64,000 nucleotides of DNA from Flavobacteriales bacterium (GTDB lineage Bacteria > Bacteroidota > Bacteroidia > Flavobacteriales > Schleiferiaceae), in NCBI GenBank assembly GCA_017795025.1, contig CP051243.1:558001-622000 (forward strand). Reading direction: 5' to 3'. The notes beneath the pieces were generated by a model. It ran no database searches. It was not told the DNA's origin and saw nothing but the letters and a program-made list of their open reading frames with translations. This document shows, piece by piece, positions 27,285-35,098 of this stretch. Made by a program: the position numbers and the translations under genes. Every line of letters starts with the position of its first letter. The stretch's first letter is position 1.

Positions 27285-27317
27285 AAACAAAAAAGCCCCG
27301 AATAAATCCGAGGCTTT
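27285..27317 (-). terminator. Terminator after the PspC gene
   Basis: On the minus strand the arms AAGCCTCG and CGGGGCTT pair, with one G-U, around an 8-base loop and are followed by a run of U. It lies 22 bases past the PspC gene stop. Confidence 0.8.
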
Positions 27318-27338
27318 AATGGAAGAGTACGAAGCCTT

Positions 27339-29072
27339 TTAAATAAGGTTCTGCGGATAGTTAATGTTCTGTAGTAGGGCCAGTTGTAAGGGCTCACTTG
27401 GGTGATGGCTTACCTGACGTTCTTCAATACGAATTAAATCATCTTCGATAATAACTTCGGTTCCTGGGTCTCCTTCGGGATATTCTTCTTCCCAAAAATT
27501 ATCATCTTTAAAACCTTCTTCGCAGTCAAGACATTGAAGTCCTCTTGAGGTCATGACCCAATAATGTTCTACCATTTCGGGGTCATAAACGTTTTGAACA
27601 TTAGCAATATCGTAAATGATGCTTTCCATCCCTTTTCCTAAGTATAGGGTATCACCTTCGGCTAGGTAAAGGACCATGCGAATTTTTTGTCCTCGAAAAT
27701 AGTCGCCGTTTGGAATAGTGAAGTAACTGCCAGCCATCACTAGCCCAGTATCTATTTTAAGCTTATGATTGGTGTTGAGGGCATTTAAGCGAGCTTTCTC
27801 GTATTCGCTTCCTCTACCATATTGTTTTTTAACCAAGTAGCTTTTATTCGAACTCGATCTTTGAACATCAAAGAGAATATTACTGAAGTAGCTTTTGCCA
27901 TCTACTAAATGCCAATCATTATGGTCTCGGTAGTAGAAATCAACTGCATCGTAAATACTATCCTTTTCAATCTCCATGTAAATCATGCCGTTTTTGGCGG
28001 GAACAGGGTACTCTTTGCTTTGTACACTCTCATGTTCAAACTCCCTTGCAATTTGAACACCACTTACAATTAAAGTGATTAGACCTGCCAGGGTTAATAG
28101 CCCTAAACCACGGCGCATTCCTGAATTGAGCGGCTCAATCCGGAAGATGATGCGTACTCCGTAGTAAATAATGAGAAGTAAAGGTCCTAAAACCAGTAAA
28201 GAACTCCCAATCATCAAACCGCTGTAAACGCTACTATCGGAAGAAAGCAATTGAAGCATATCACCGAATTGAGCCAAGCTGTAATGGTATCCATCAAGTT
28301 CAAAACCAATAAAGAAAGTGGCGGCCAGGCTGATTAAAACAATAATTCCAATCGCCAGGAAGAAAAAGCCAATGGCCTTGAAGATAAATTTGAGAATCAA
28401 TTTAATGATATCGAAAACCCCGGTAAAAAAAGCGGCAATTACATTTTGACCATTGCCATTGTAATTACGGGCTTTATCCCCCAGCTTCGACATGCTTGCG
28501 CCCACTGCCGCCCCTTCTTCTTTTACGAAGTTTTCAATATTGCTGAGGGTAACTGGCTTTCCCCGCATCTGCAACTTTTCGGTGGTGGTGCGGGCGGCAG
28601 GCACTACAATCCAAAGGATTACATAAAGTAAAAAGCCAAAGCCAGCAAAGAAGGCCACTAAAAAGAGCAAGCGCATCCAAAGCGAATCGATATTGAAATA
28701 GGCCGCTAAGCCTGATGCCACACCGCCAATCATGCGGTTATCAATGTCGCGGTGTATCTTTTTGCTTCCAGTATATGCTTCTTGGTAGCTAAAGTTATGC
28801 ACCTGCTCTTCGCCAAGGTAGTCTTCGGGCTTGCCCATGATGGCAATTACCTCCGCTACGTCTTTGGTGTTGATTACTTGCTTGCTTTCGGAAGTTCGTT
28901 CCTTAAACAATTCCGACATACGGGTTTCGACGTCGTTCATAATTTCATCGCCCCCACTGGTTTGCTGAAATTGAGAACGTAAGGTTCTTAAGTAAGCTTC
29001 GAGCTTGGCGAAGGCATCATCATCGATATGAAAGATGATCCCTCCGAGATTGATGTTAAAGGTCTTTTTCAT
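27339..29072 (-). CDS. PspC domain membrane protein
   Basis: The 577-residue protein has a soluble N-terminus that may be an adaptor (MKKTFNINLGGIIFHIDDDA, to about residue 95). The PspC domain is at about 103-165, with RDIDNRMIGGVASGLAAYFN, then LLFLVAFFAGFGFLLYVILWI. Several further helices follow at about 215-340, and then a large hydrophilic C-terminus that may lie in the periplasm. PspC proteins in other bacteria take part in the envelope stress response. Here the gene follows a PadR-type repressor and a small secreted protein, in order secreted protein, padR, pspC. An envelope-stress role is inferred from the family. Confidence 0.85.
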   Translation of the reverse strand: MKKTFNINLGGIIFHIDDDAFAKLEAYLRTLRSQFQQTSGGDEIMNDVETRMSELFKERTSESKQVINTKDVAEVIAIMGKPEDYLGEEQVHNFSYQEAYTGSKKIHRDIDNRMIGGVASGLAAYFNIDSLWMRLLFLVAFFAGFGFLLYVILWIVVPAARTTTEKLQMRGKPVTLSNIENFVKEEGAAVGASMSKLGDKARNYNGNGQNVIAAFFTGVFDIIKLILKFIFKAIGFFFLAIGIIVLISLAATFFIGFELDGYHYSLAQFGDMLQLLSSDSSVYSGLMIGSSLLVLGPLLLIIYYGVRIIFRIEPLNSGMRRGLGLLTLAGLITLIVSGVQIAREFEHESVQSKEYPVPAKNGMIYMEIEKDSIYDAVDFYYRDHNDWHLVDGKSYFSNILFDVQRSSSNKSYLVKKQYGRGSEYEKARLNALNTNHKLKIDTGLVMAGSYFTIPNGDYFRGQKIRMVLYLAEGDTLYLGKGMESIIYDIANVQNVYDPEMVEHYWVMTSRGLQCLDCEEGFKDDNFWEEEYPEGDPGTEVIIEDDLIRIEERQVSHHPSEPLQLALLQNINYPQNLI

Positions 29073-29078
29073 GATGTT

Positions 29079-29417
29079 TTATTTTTCGTTGGTTTCGTTC
29101 ATACTTTGATTTACCGCTTCTTGCAAGCGCTCCCAGGTAATGCGAAGCTCTTTTAATGCCGAGCGTCCGATTTCGGTTAAGCTGTAGTACTTGCGGGGAG
29201 GACCACTGCTGGACTCTTCCCAACGGTAGGCGAGCAATCCGCCATTCTTTAAGCGGGTAAGCAAAGGGTAAAGGGTACCTTCCACCACTATTAATTCCGC
29301 TTTCTTTAATTCTTCGATAATCTCGTTTGCGTAAGCATCGCGCTCTTGAAGCATATTGAGTATGCAGAGCTCCAAAACGCCCTTACGCATTTGGGCTTTG
29401 GTGTTCTCTAAATTCAT
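29079..29417 (-). CDS. PadR-family transcription regulator
   Basis: A 112-residue winged-helix protein with the standard PadR layout: KGVLELCILNMLQERDAYANEIIEEL, then the recognition segment VEGTLYPLLTRLKNGGLL, the wing with RKYYSLTEIG, and a C-terminal dimer helix. PadR proteins usually repress their own operon and release DNA on binding a ligand. It overlaps the upstream gene by four bases and lies six bases before the PspC gene. An operator-like dyad covers the operon's promoter. The inducing signal is unknown. Confidence 0.92.
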   Translation of the reverse strand: MNLENTKAQMRKGVLELCILNMLQERDAYANEIIEELKKAELIVVEGTLYPLLTRLKNGGLLAYRWEESSSGPPRKYYSLTEIGRSALKELRITWERLQEAVNQSMNETNEK

Positions 29418-29887
29418 GATGCTTCCGTATTAAAGTTGATGGATCCCGAAAGGATGAGCACTACAGCGTCGCGCTCATTACGATCGTTAATGATTAAAAT
29501 CAAATGAGGACTGTAGGTCTTGCCTTTCTTTTTAAGGATGAGGAGCTGATGGTCATCATCTTCATTCCATTCGGAGGGGGTATCGGCCAATTCGTAGCCG
29601 AGACGAAGCAGTTCTTCAATGATTTGCTTTTCGTTGCGTAATCCTGGACGATAGTCTTCAAAACCAATAAAACGTACGCGTTTCACGGTTCCTCTAATGC
29701 GTTGCTGGAGGTCGTCAGTGTCAATGTCGATATCAAAATCTTCGAAGATCGAAGCATCAAGATTTAAAGCGACACTAAACTTTTCGCCCTCGTAACGCCG
29801 ATAGATGTCCTCAATCGGATCCGAGTTTTGAGCAATTCCACTAAAGGTGAAGAGCGTGAAAATTGCTGCGGTTAATTGTCTTTTCAT
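29414..29887 (-). CDS. Secreted DUF4252-like protein
   Basis: The 157-residue product has a signal peptide (MKRQLTAAIFTLFTFSGIAQ) and a small domain with IYRRYEGEKFSVALNLDAS, a middle VKRVRFIGFEDY, and a final VLILSGSINF strand. The layout resembles DUF4252, a family of exported Bacteroidota proteins of unknown function. I can see the similarity only by eye. It is the first gene of the operon and directly precedes padR, which it overlaps by four bases. Confidence 0.55.
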   Translation of the reverse strand: MKRQLTAAIFTLFTFSGIAQNSDPIEDIYRRYEGEKFSVALNLDASIFEDFDIDIDTDDLQQRIRGTVKRVRFIGFEDYRPGLRNEKQIIEELLRLGYELADTPSEWNEDDDHQLLILKKKGKTYSPHLILIINDRNERDAVVLILSGSINFNTEAS

Positions 29888-29906
29888 GTCTATGTGTTTT
29901 GTTTTA

Positions 29907-29948
29907 CAAAGATATGTAGCTTTTTAGGTACTATGCAAAACAAAGTAC
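29907..29948 (-). promoter_or_regulatory. Promoter of the PadR operon with overlapping dyad operator
   Basis: On the minus strand a -33 TTTG (29939-29936) and a -7 TATCTTTG (29914-29907) are 21 bases apart, both in the Bacteroidota pattern. An imperfect dyad with GTACT-TG half-sites spans 29928-29948 and overlaps the -33 element. In each 10-base half seven bases match. This arrangement would let PadR block its own operon. The binding itself is inference. Confidence 0.55.
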
Positions 29949-30067
29949 TATAATAATTTTCAAGAACCTGTAAATCAGGTTATTAAATTTCACGAAAAAT
30001 TGAGCTTCTCCATAAAAATTTGGGAAGCGGTCGATTAGTGGAGGAAACTTGTCGGTGAATTGGGCGC

Positions 30068-30772
30068 TTAAAGCAGGATGCTTTTCTGATCTTTCTGATC
30101 TTGTAAAAGATAGTGATACCGAAAGTCTAGTTGGTTGTTTTGGTACTCCGCCTGACAAAAACTAACGGTCTCTAAGATAAACCCTGAGTCGAGCAAAAGG
30201 CCTCCTTCCTTGGCGGAAAGTTGCCGGTCGAGATGAAAGCTTTCAATAAGACCGGCAGATATGGTTTCTTGCCGCCCCAGCCATCTGCGAAAGCGCGCTT
30301 CGCGAGCAGCCCTAATATTAGGGTGGTAGAGTTTAGTGCTACTCCAAAAATGCGCTTCATTGGGGTTTAAGGCTTTCCAGTGATTGGCGTTTGGATCATG
30401 TTGCAATTGCCAAAGCTCGCCAGCTCTCGCCAAAATCAAGGTAAAGGGCTCTACCCCTTCGAAGCTTTCCTTTTGTAATTCCTCGAGATTGGGGTTTTGG
30501 AAGAAATTTAAAATCACCTTACCCCGGCTGTAAGCATAAGGTAGCTTGCGTAAATAGGGAATACTCCCTCCATTTAAAAGGCAAAGGGTCCAGCCCGATT
30601 CATGCACCCCCATCCAAGTGCCGCCCGCTTTGAGGTCTTGCGGAAAAAAACCTTTTAAGCCAAAATCTTCTCGTTCTTCTAAGGTGGAGCTACTCTCACG
30701 CTGCGGAAGTTCGTCGCGGTTATGACTTAAAATAAAGCCTTCTTTTTGAGGAAGATAACTAAGGCTGCACAT
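30068..30772 (-). CDS. NRDE/TANGO2 family protein
   Basis: A 234-residue protein with the family opening MCSLSYLPQKEGFILSHNRDE and the ESSSTLE...GGTWMGVHESGW region expected for the NRDE fold, an N-terminal-nucleophile-like hydrolase. In eukaryotes TANGO2 has been linked to haem and acyl-CoA handling, but the bacterial role is not known. Cys2 would become the N-terminal residue after methionine removal, as in N-terminal-nucleophile enzymes. It lies three bases after the type II NADH dehydrogenase stop and is the last gene of the five-gene operon. Confidence 0.82.
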   Translation of the reverse strand: MCSLSYLPQKEGFILSHNRDELPQRESSSTLEEREDFGLKGFFPQDLKAGGTWMGVHESGWTLCLLNGGSIPYLRKLPYAYSRGKVILNFFQNPNLEELQKESFEGVEPFTLILARAGELWQLQHDPNANHWKALNPNEAHFWSSTKLYHPNIRAAREARFRRWLGRQETISAGLIESFHLDRQLSAKEGGLLLDSGFILETVSFCQAEYQNNQLDFRYHYLLQDQKDQKSILL

Positions 30773-30775
30773 AGT

Positions 30776-32062
30776 TTACTTTGTGGAGCGATGCCAAGGG
30801 CGAATAATCAGTCGGATTTTACGATCATAACTAAAGTAGTTCACCAGCCAGTTAAAGAATACCACTACACGATTGCGAAACCCTACCAAACTCAAGAGGT
30901 GAACCGCCATCCACACGGCCCAGCCCGGGAAACCTTTTAGCATGAGCTTATTGTATAATTCCGCTACTGCTTTGTTTCGTCCCACGGTGGCCATGGTTCC
31001 TTTGTCTTTATAACGGAAGGCTTTCCAATTACTCGGATTTTTACGGCTATTGAGGTTTTTAGCCAAATTTAAACCTTGTTGGATGGCTACCTGAGCAAGC
31101 ATAGGGTGCCCTTTAGGCGTGTCCTTCGCTTGCATGGAGGCTACATCACCAATGGCATAAATATTTTGGTGTTCCCCAATTTGATTAAAGGTATTCACCA
31201 AATAGCGGCCTCGCTCGTAGTCCTTGCCTTCTTCCAAGCCAGCGATAATATTCCCCTTAACGCCTGCTGCCCAAATTAAAGTAGAGGCGGGAATATCTTT
31301 CTTATTGGTTTTTACCACGGATCCATCATAGGATTCTACGGCCGTGTTTAACCAAACTTGCACCCCCAAGGATTCTAAGTACTGCAAGGCATTGCGAGAA
31401 GAGAACTCTTGCATGGGCGGTAAAACCTTATCGGCCATTTCAATTAAATGGATGGACATCCGTCGAAAATCGAGGTCAGGATAATCGTTGGGCAGCACAT
31501 GGGTTTTTAGTTCCGCCAAAGCACCTGCCAATTCGGTTCCGGTAGGACCGGCACCTACAATGGCGAAATTCATTAAACGTTCGCGCTCTTGTAAATCTTG
31601 ACTTAATGAGGCCGCTTCAAAGTTTTGGAGCATTAAGCTGCGGAGGTTAAGGGCTTCGGGAACCGTTTTCATCGGCATACTCCATTTCTCTACCTGCTCC
31701 ATCCCAAAGTAATTGGTTTCACTGCCGGTGGCGATGATAAGATGGTCGTAGCTTAAACTCCCAATATTACAATGGAGGATCTTCTTTTCCGCATCAATCT
31801 TTTGAGCCTCCGCCAAGCGAAAATAGAAGTTGGGTAACTTTCTAAAAATGTTTCGAATGGGGTAGGCGATTGAATCGGGCTCTAGGCCAGCGGTGGCTAC
31901 TTGGTAGAGTAGGGGTTGAAAAGTGTGGTAATTGTGTTTATCAATCATCACCACTTGATAGACCTTATGATTGAGCTTTTTCGCCAAATTAAGTCCACCA
32001 AATCCGCAACCTATAATTACGATTCGTTCGAGGTTATTGTCGGGAATATTTAATCCTTCCAT
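30776..32062 (-). CDS. Type II NADH:quinone oxidoreductase (NDH-2-like)
   Basis: A 428-residue FAD enzyme. The FAD-binding motif is VIIGCGFGGLNLAKKL (GCGFGG) near the N-terminus. The NADH-binding motif is IVGAGPTGTELAGALAEL, and the second FAD contact is IYAIGDVASM. The C-terminus has the hydrophobic, aromatic membrane-binding segment seen in this family. It should pass electrons from NADH to quinone without pumping protons. It starts five bases after the QEGLA/DUF1704 gene ends, in the same operon. Other FAD pyridine-nucleotide enzymes are possible. Confidence 0.88.
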   Translation of the reverse strand: MEGLNIPDNNLERIVIIGCGFGGLNLAKKLNHKVYQVVMIDKHNYHTFQPLLYQVATAGLEPDSIAYPIRNIFRKLPNFYFRLAEAQKIDAEKKILHCNIGSLSYDHLIIATGSETNYFGMEQVEKWSMPMKTVPEALNLRSLMLQNFEAASLSQDLQERERLMNFAIVGAGPTGTELAGALAELKTHVLPNDYPDLDFRRMSIHLIEMADKVLPPMQEFSSRNALQYLESLGVQVWLNTAVESYDGSVVKTNKKDIPASTLIWAAGVKGNIIAGLEEGKDYERGRYLVNTFNQIGEHQNIYAIGDVASMQAKDTPKGHPMLAQVAIQQGLNLAKNLNSRKNPSNWKAFRYKDKGTMATVGRNKAVAELYNKLMLKGFPGWAVWMAVHLLSLVGFRNRVVVFFNWLVNYFSYDRKIRLIIRPWHRSTK

Positions 32063-32067
32063 AGTGT

Positions 32068-34077
32068 TTATTCGAGTCCGCTCAAGATGTAGTTGTAAAT
32101 ACCCTGAGTGCTTTCATTTTTTGGATTCACAAAGCTATGGCTTATGTATTTAGGCTTTTTGATGATTTCGCGATCCATCATTTCCGAAAGCGTATCATAA
32201 AACTCTACTGAGGTTTTACCAACTAATAGTGGGCTTAAATCGCTGTCGCTTTCATACATCCTCAAAATCTTTACAAATCCACTGAGGTAAAGGTAGTCTT
32301 TAGTAAATCCGCCGCCTCTAAATACACGGGTACAAATACTAAAGGCGTCTTTTGGGGTATAGAGCTCCGATTGGATCAAATAGTTAAAGCACTGTTGAAA
32401 ATCGGCCCCATTACACATCATATCCACTACGCGTACGCGAGAGGCAAGTTTCTTTAAACGCTTTAAGCTGATATTGCCACTCAGGTATTCTGCCAAAATT
32501 GCTAATCCCTCTTGGGTGCGGGTGTTAACCGGCATACCTAAGTTGAAAATCTTTAGATCTTGCAAATTGGAATTTTGCGTGGTTACCATATGAACCCCCA
32601 GTTCATGTTCGATTAAGGCGGCTAATTCGCGCTTATTAAAATTGGCATCGGGACGAATAAGCACGGTTTTTTTGGAGTTCAAAACCATTACTTGCGAAAT
32701 CACCCGTTTGCTCAGTTCTATTTTCCCGTTCATTTGATAGATGTCCATCGCCTCGCGGAAAGCTTCGACCACTTCCTCAATGGGCAAATTTGCCATGCGC
32801 TTTGGTTCGGATGGAATAGGGGGAAGTAGCGATAAATACTGGGCATTTCTTAAATCGGCATTGCTTGGCCGACCAAAGTAACGCAGGGAGTTAAAGAGGA
32901 ACTTTTCGGTATTTAAGCTCGCGAGCAAGTCTACCTTATCGAAATAAGAATTGATGACCGACTCGTACAAATAGCGAATGGAAACATCGCTGATGTTTTG
33001 GGTTTTGAGTCCACCGAGCTGCTGTTTTAAACTAAAAGGCTGAATTTTAATCGGCGCATATCGGAATTGCGGAGGCTCACTGTAATTCTTCTTAAAAAAC
33101 CTTTTGCGCTCTGCGTCGGTATTGGTTGGGTTTACAAAGGCCAAAAGCTCAAAGCTTTTAAGCATCCGATAAAGGGCGGTATCGATCTTCTTTAATTCGG
33201 GATCAAGGCCCTTATGCAAGAGCATTCCCGGTTTTGAAAGTCGGAAGGTGGTTTCTTTATCCGCAAAAAACTCGGCGGTTTGCAGGATGGCCGTTTTAAA
33301 CTTGCGTTGCAGCAGGCGCACTACATCTGGAAAATCCTCCCCACTTGATTCGTTGCAATACACCTTCTTAACCTCCGTGGCCAGTACCAAGGTGTTTTGG
33401 AAATGGGCACTAATGTATTCCAGGTTGTAGCCTAGGCCCATAAACACATCATTAATGGCGCAAACACTAGGCTCATTGGGAACTTCAATTTGCTCTAATT
33501 CATTTTGCCACTTCTTGATGTAAGGGCCAAACCGAGCTTCATCAACCCGAGCGGTGCCAATATTAAACAAGGGTACCTGTCGGTCCCAGCGCTGCCAGTT
33601 ATAGGAGTGAATATCAAAAACTAAACAAGCCTCGAATCGCCGCTCTAATTCCGTCACCAAGGCGTGTAGTATTTGATAATAGTTATCGTGCTTGCGCAAG
33701 CTTTTACTCTGGTCGCGAGGACTTAGTTTCTTGCTCCAAACATCTTTACCCCAGGCCGTATCGTAAATGGCGGCAATAGGCCTACGGTTTAAATCGTATT
33801 CATAGCGGGAGTCACCGCCTACTATGGTTATAGGTAAAGATGATATAAAGGCATCAGTATGGGGATCTTCCTCATACCAACGTTGGTATTCATCTAGGGC
33901 AATTTTTTTCTGTAGTTCTTCCCTTAAACGTCCACCGGCGTGAATAGCCGTACAGAGGTAAGGAACATAGCGTTCTACCTTAACAACTAGGCTTTTATCT
34001 CTAGTTTGGGCTTCAAATGTTTCACCTGATTGTATTAATCTGATAATTTCTTCAGGACTCAGTATTTGCGTCGTCAT
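32068..34077 (-). CDS. N-formylglutamate amidohydrolase-DUF1704 (QEGLA) metallopeptidase fusion
   Basis: The 669-residue protein joins two zinc-enzyme-like parts. Residues about 35-260 carry N-formylglutamate-amidohydrolase motifs: AIHAG (44-48), DPHTDAF (71-77), SRYEYDLNR (90-98) and DIHS (155-158). Residues about 290-669 form DUF1704, with HELGVH (491-496) and TQEGLA (521-526), the likely zinc-binding and catalytic set. Bacterial members have been annotated as 'flavohemoglobin expression-modulating QEGLA protein'. Eukaryotic DUF1704 proteins include tubulin tyrosine carboxypeptidases of the MATCAP type, so peptidase activity is plausible. The ATG overlaps the end of the ATP-grasp ligase gene by 26 bases. 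The substrate is unknown. Confidence 0.85.
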   Translation of the reverse strand: MTTQILSPEEIIRLIQSGETFEAQTRDKSLVVKVERYVPYLCTAIHAGGRLREELQKKIALDEYQRWYEEDPHTDAFISSLPITIVGGDSRYEYDLNRRPIAAIYDTAWGKDVWSKKLSPRDQSKSLRKHDNYYQILHALVTELERRFEACLVFDIHSYNWQRWDRQVPLFNIGTARVDEARFGPYIKKWQNELEQIEVPNEPSVCAINDVFMGLGYNLEYISAHFQNTLVLATEVKKVYCNESSGEDFPDVVRLLQRKFKTAILQTAEFFADKETTFRLSKPGMLLHKGLDPELKKIDTALYRMLKSFELLAFVNPTNTDAERKRFFKKNYSEPPQFRYAPIKIQPFSLKQQLGGLKTQNISDVSIRYLYESVINSYFDKVDLLASLNTEKFLFNSLRYFGRPSNADLRNAQYLSLLPPIPSEPKRMANLPIEEVVEAFREAMDIYQMNGKIELSKRVISQVMVLNSKKTVLIRPDANFNKRELAALIEHELGVHMVTTQNSNLQDLKIFNLGMPVNTRTQEGLAILAEYLSGNISLKRLKKLASRVRVVDMMCNGADFQQCFNYLIQSELYTPKDAFSICTRVFRGGGFTKDYLYLSGFVKILRMYESDSDLSPLLVGKTSVEFYDTLSEMMDREIIKKPKYISHSFVNPKNESTQGIYNYILSGLE

Positions 34078-35092
34078 ATAGGGACTCGGGGCGAAAATCT
34101 TCTTTAAGTTGATTGCGGCTTTCGACTACTTTTTCGAGGTAGTCTAATATCTTCTCTTGTAACTTTACTTTGTACAGGGCATTGATGTCTTTAAGGGTAC
34201 CGGGACTTAATACATTGATTTCAATCAATTTACTATTAATGAGGTCAAGACCGGCATAATAGATTCCGTCCTTCACTAGTTTTTCCCCAATACGCTTACA
34301 AAGAATTTTATCCTGTTTGGTTAAACGGTAGCGTTCAACGGTTCCGCCAGCCGAAATATTGGAGCGCACATCTCCCGCTGGGGGTCTGCGACGCAAGGCA
34401 CCAATCGGCTCGCCATTAAGCATGATTACCCGAACATCGCCTTCTTCGGCTCCTTCGATATAATCCTGAAGGATAACATAGTTGGATTTGCCTTTTTCGC
34501 GGTGAATGTAAAAGTCGAGGAGGGAGCGGATATTGTGCATGGCCGACTTTTCGATTACAATTACGCCACTCCCACCAAAGCCGTCGAGCGGTTTCATAAT
34601 CATTTTATCCTGATCCGACTCTTGGATAATGCGTAGCAGGTAATCGAGGTTTTTAGACACATGGGTGGCCGGAATCAGTTCACGCTCCGGGTCGTAGTAT
34701 GCGGCAGTGTAAATCTTATTGTTGGCTTCCCGCAGGCCATTTACATCATTAATGATAAAGACATCATCCTTGATGGAGTCCAAAAAGTTAAGTACCAAAT
34801 TATCCAGCGGCGGATTATCGCGCATAAAGATGACATCGAATTCCCCGAGGGGACTCATTTCTGGCTTAAACTGAATTTCTCGGTAAAAGGCCTTAATGCT
34901 TTTTGGGGGTTTATCTGCACTATCAATCCACTTGCATAAGCTTAAGGTTACGCTGTCGCGGATGGTTAAATTGGCAGTATGGGTAATGGCCACCTCATGT
35001 CCGCGCTTTACAGCTTCGTGGATTATTCGGATGGTAGAATCCTGGGCCGGGTTAACCCTTTCCCAGGGATACATGATAAAACAGATCTTCAT
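34052..35092 (-). CDS. Glutathione synthetase-like ATP-grasp ligase
   Basis: The 346-residue protein has the GshB-type ATP-grasp layout: FMRDNPPLDN (about 89-98), NDVNGLREANNKIY, the nucleotide-binding MKPLDGFGGSGV (166-177), YVILQDYIEGAEEGDVRVI, RRRPPAGDVRSNISAGG (234-250) and LIEINVLSPG (289-298). Such enzymes join a carboxylate to an amine through an acyl phosphate. It could make glutathione itself, but coupling to a formylglutamate-amidohydrolase/peptidase gene suggests another glutamyl or peptidyl product. No gamma-glutamylcysteine ligase is in the window. It lies six bases after the serine hydrolase gene. Confidence 0.87.
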   Translation of the reverse strand: MKICFIMYPWERVNPAQDSTIRIIHEAVKRGHEVAITHTANLTIRDSVTLSLCKWIDSADKPPKSIKAFYREIQFKPEMSPLGEFDVIFMRDNPPLDNLVLNFLDSIKDDVFIINDVNGLREANNKIYTAAYYDPERELIPATHVSKNLDYLLRIIQESDQDKMIMKPLDGFGGSGVIVIEKSAMHNIRSLLDFYIHREKGKSNYVILQDYIEGAEEGDVRVIMLNGEPIGALRRRPPAGDVRSNISAGGTVERYRLTKQDKILCKRIGEKLVKDGIYYAGLDLINSKLIEINVLSPGTLKDINALYKVKLQEKILDYLEKVVESRNQLKEDFRPESLYDDANTES

Positions 35093-35098
35093 TAATTA

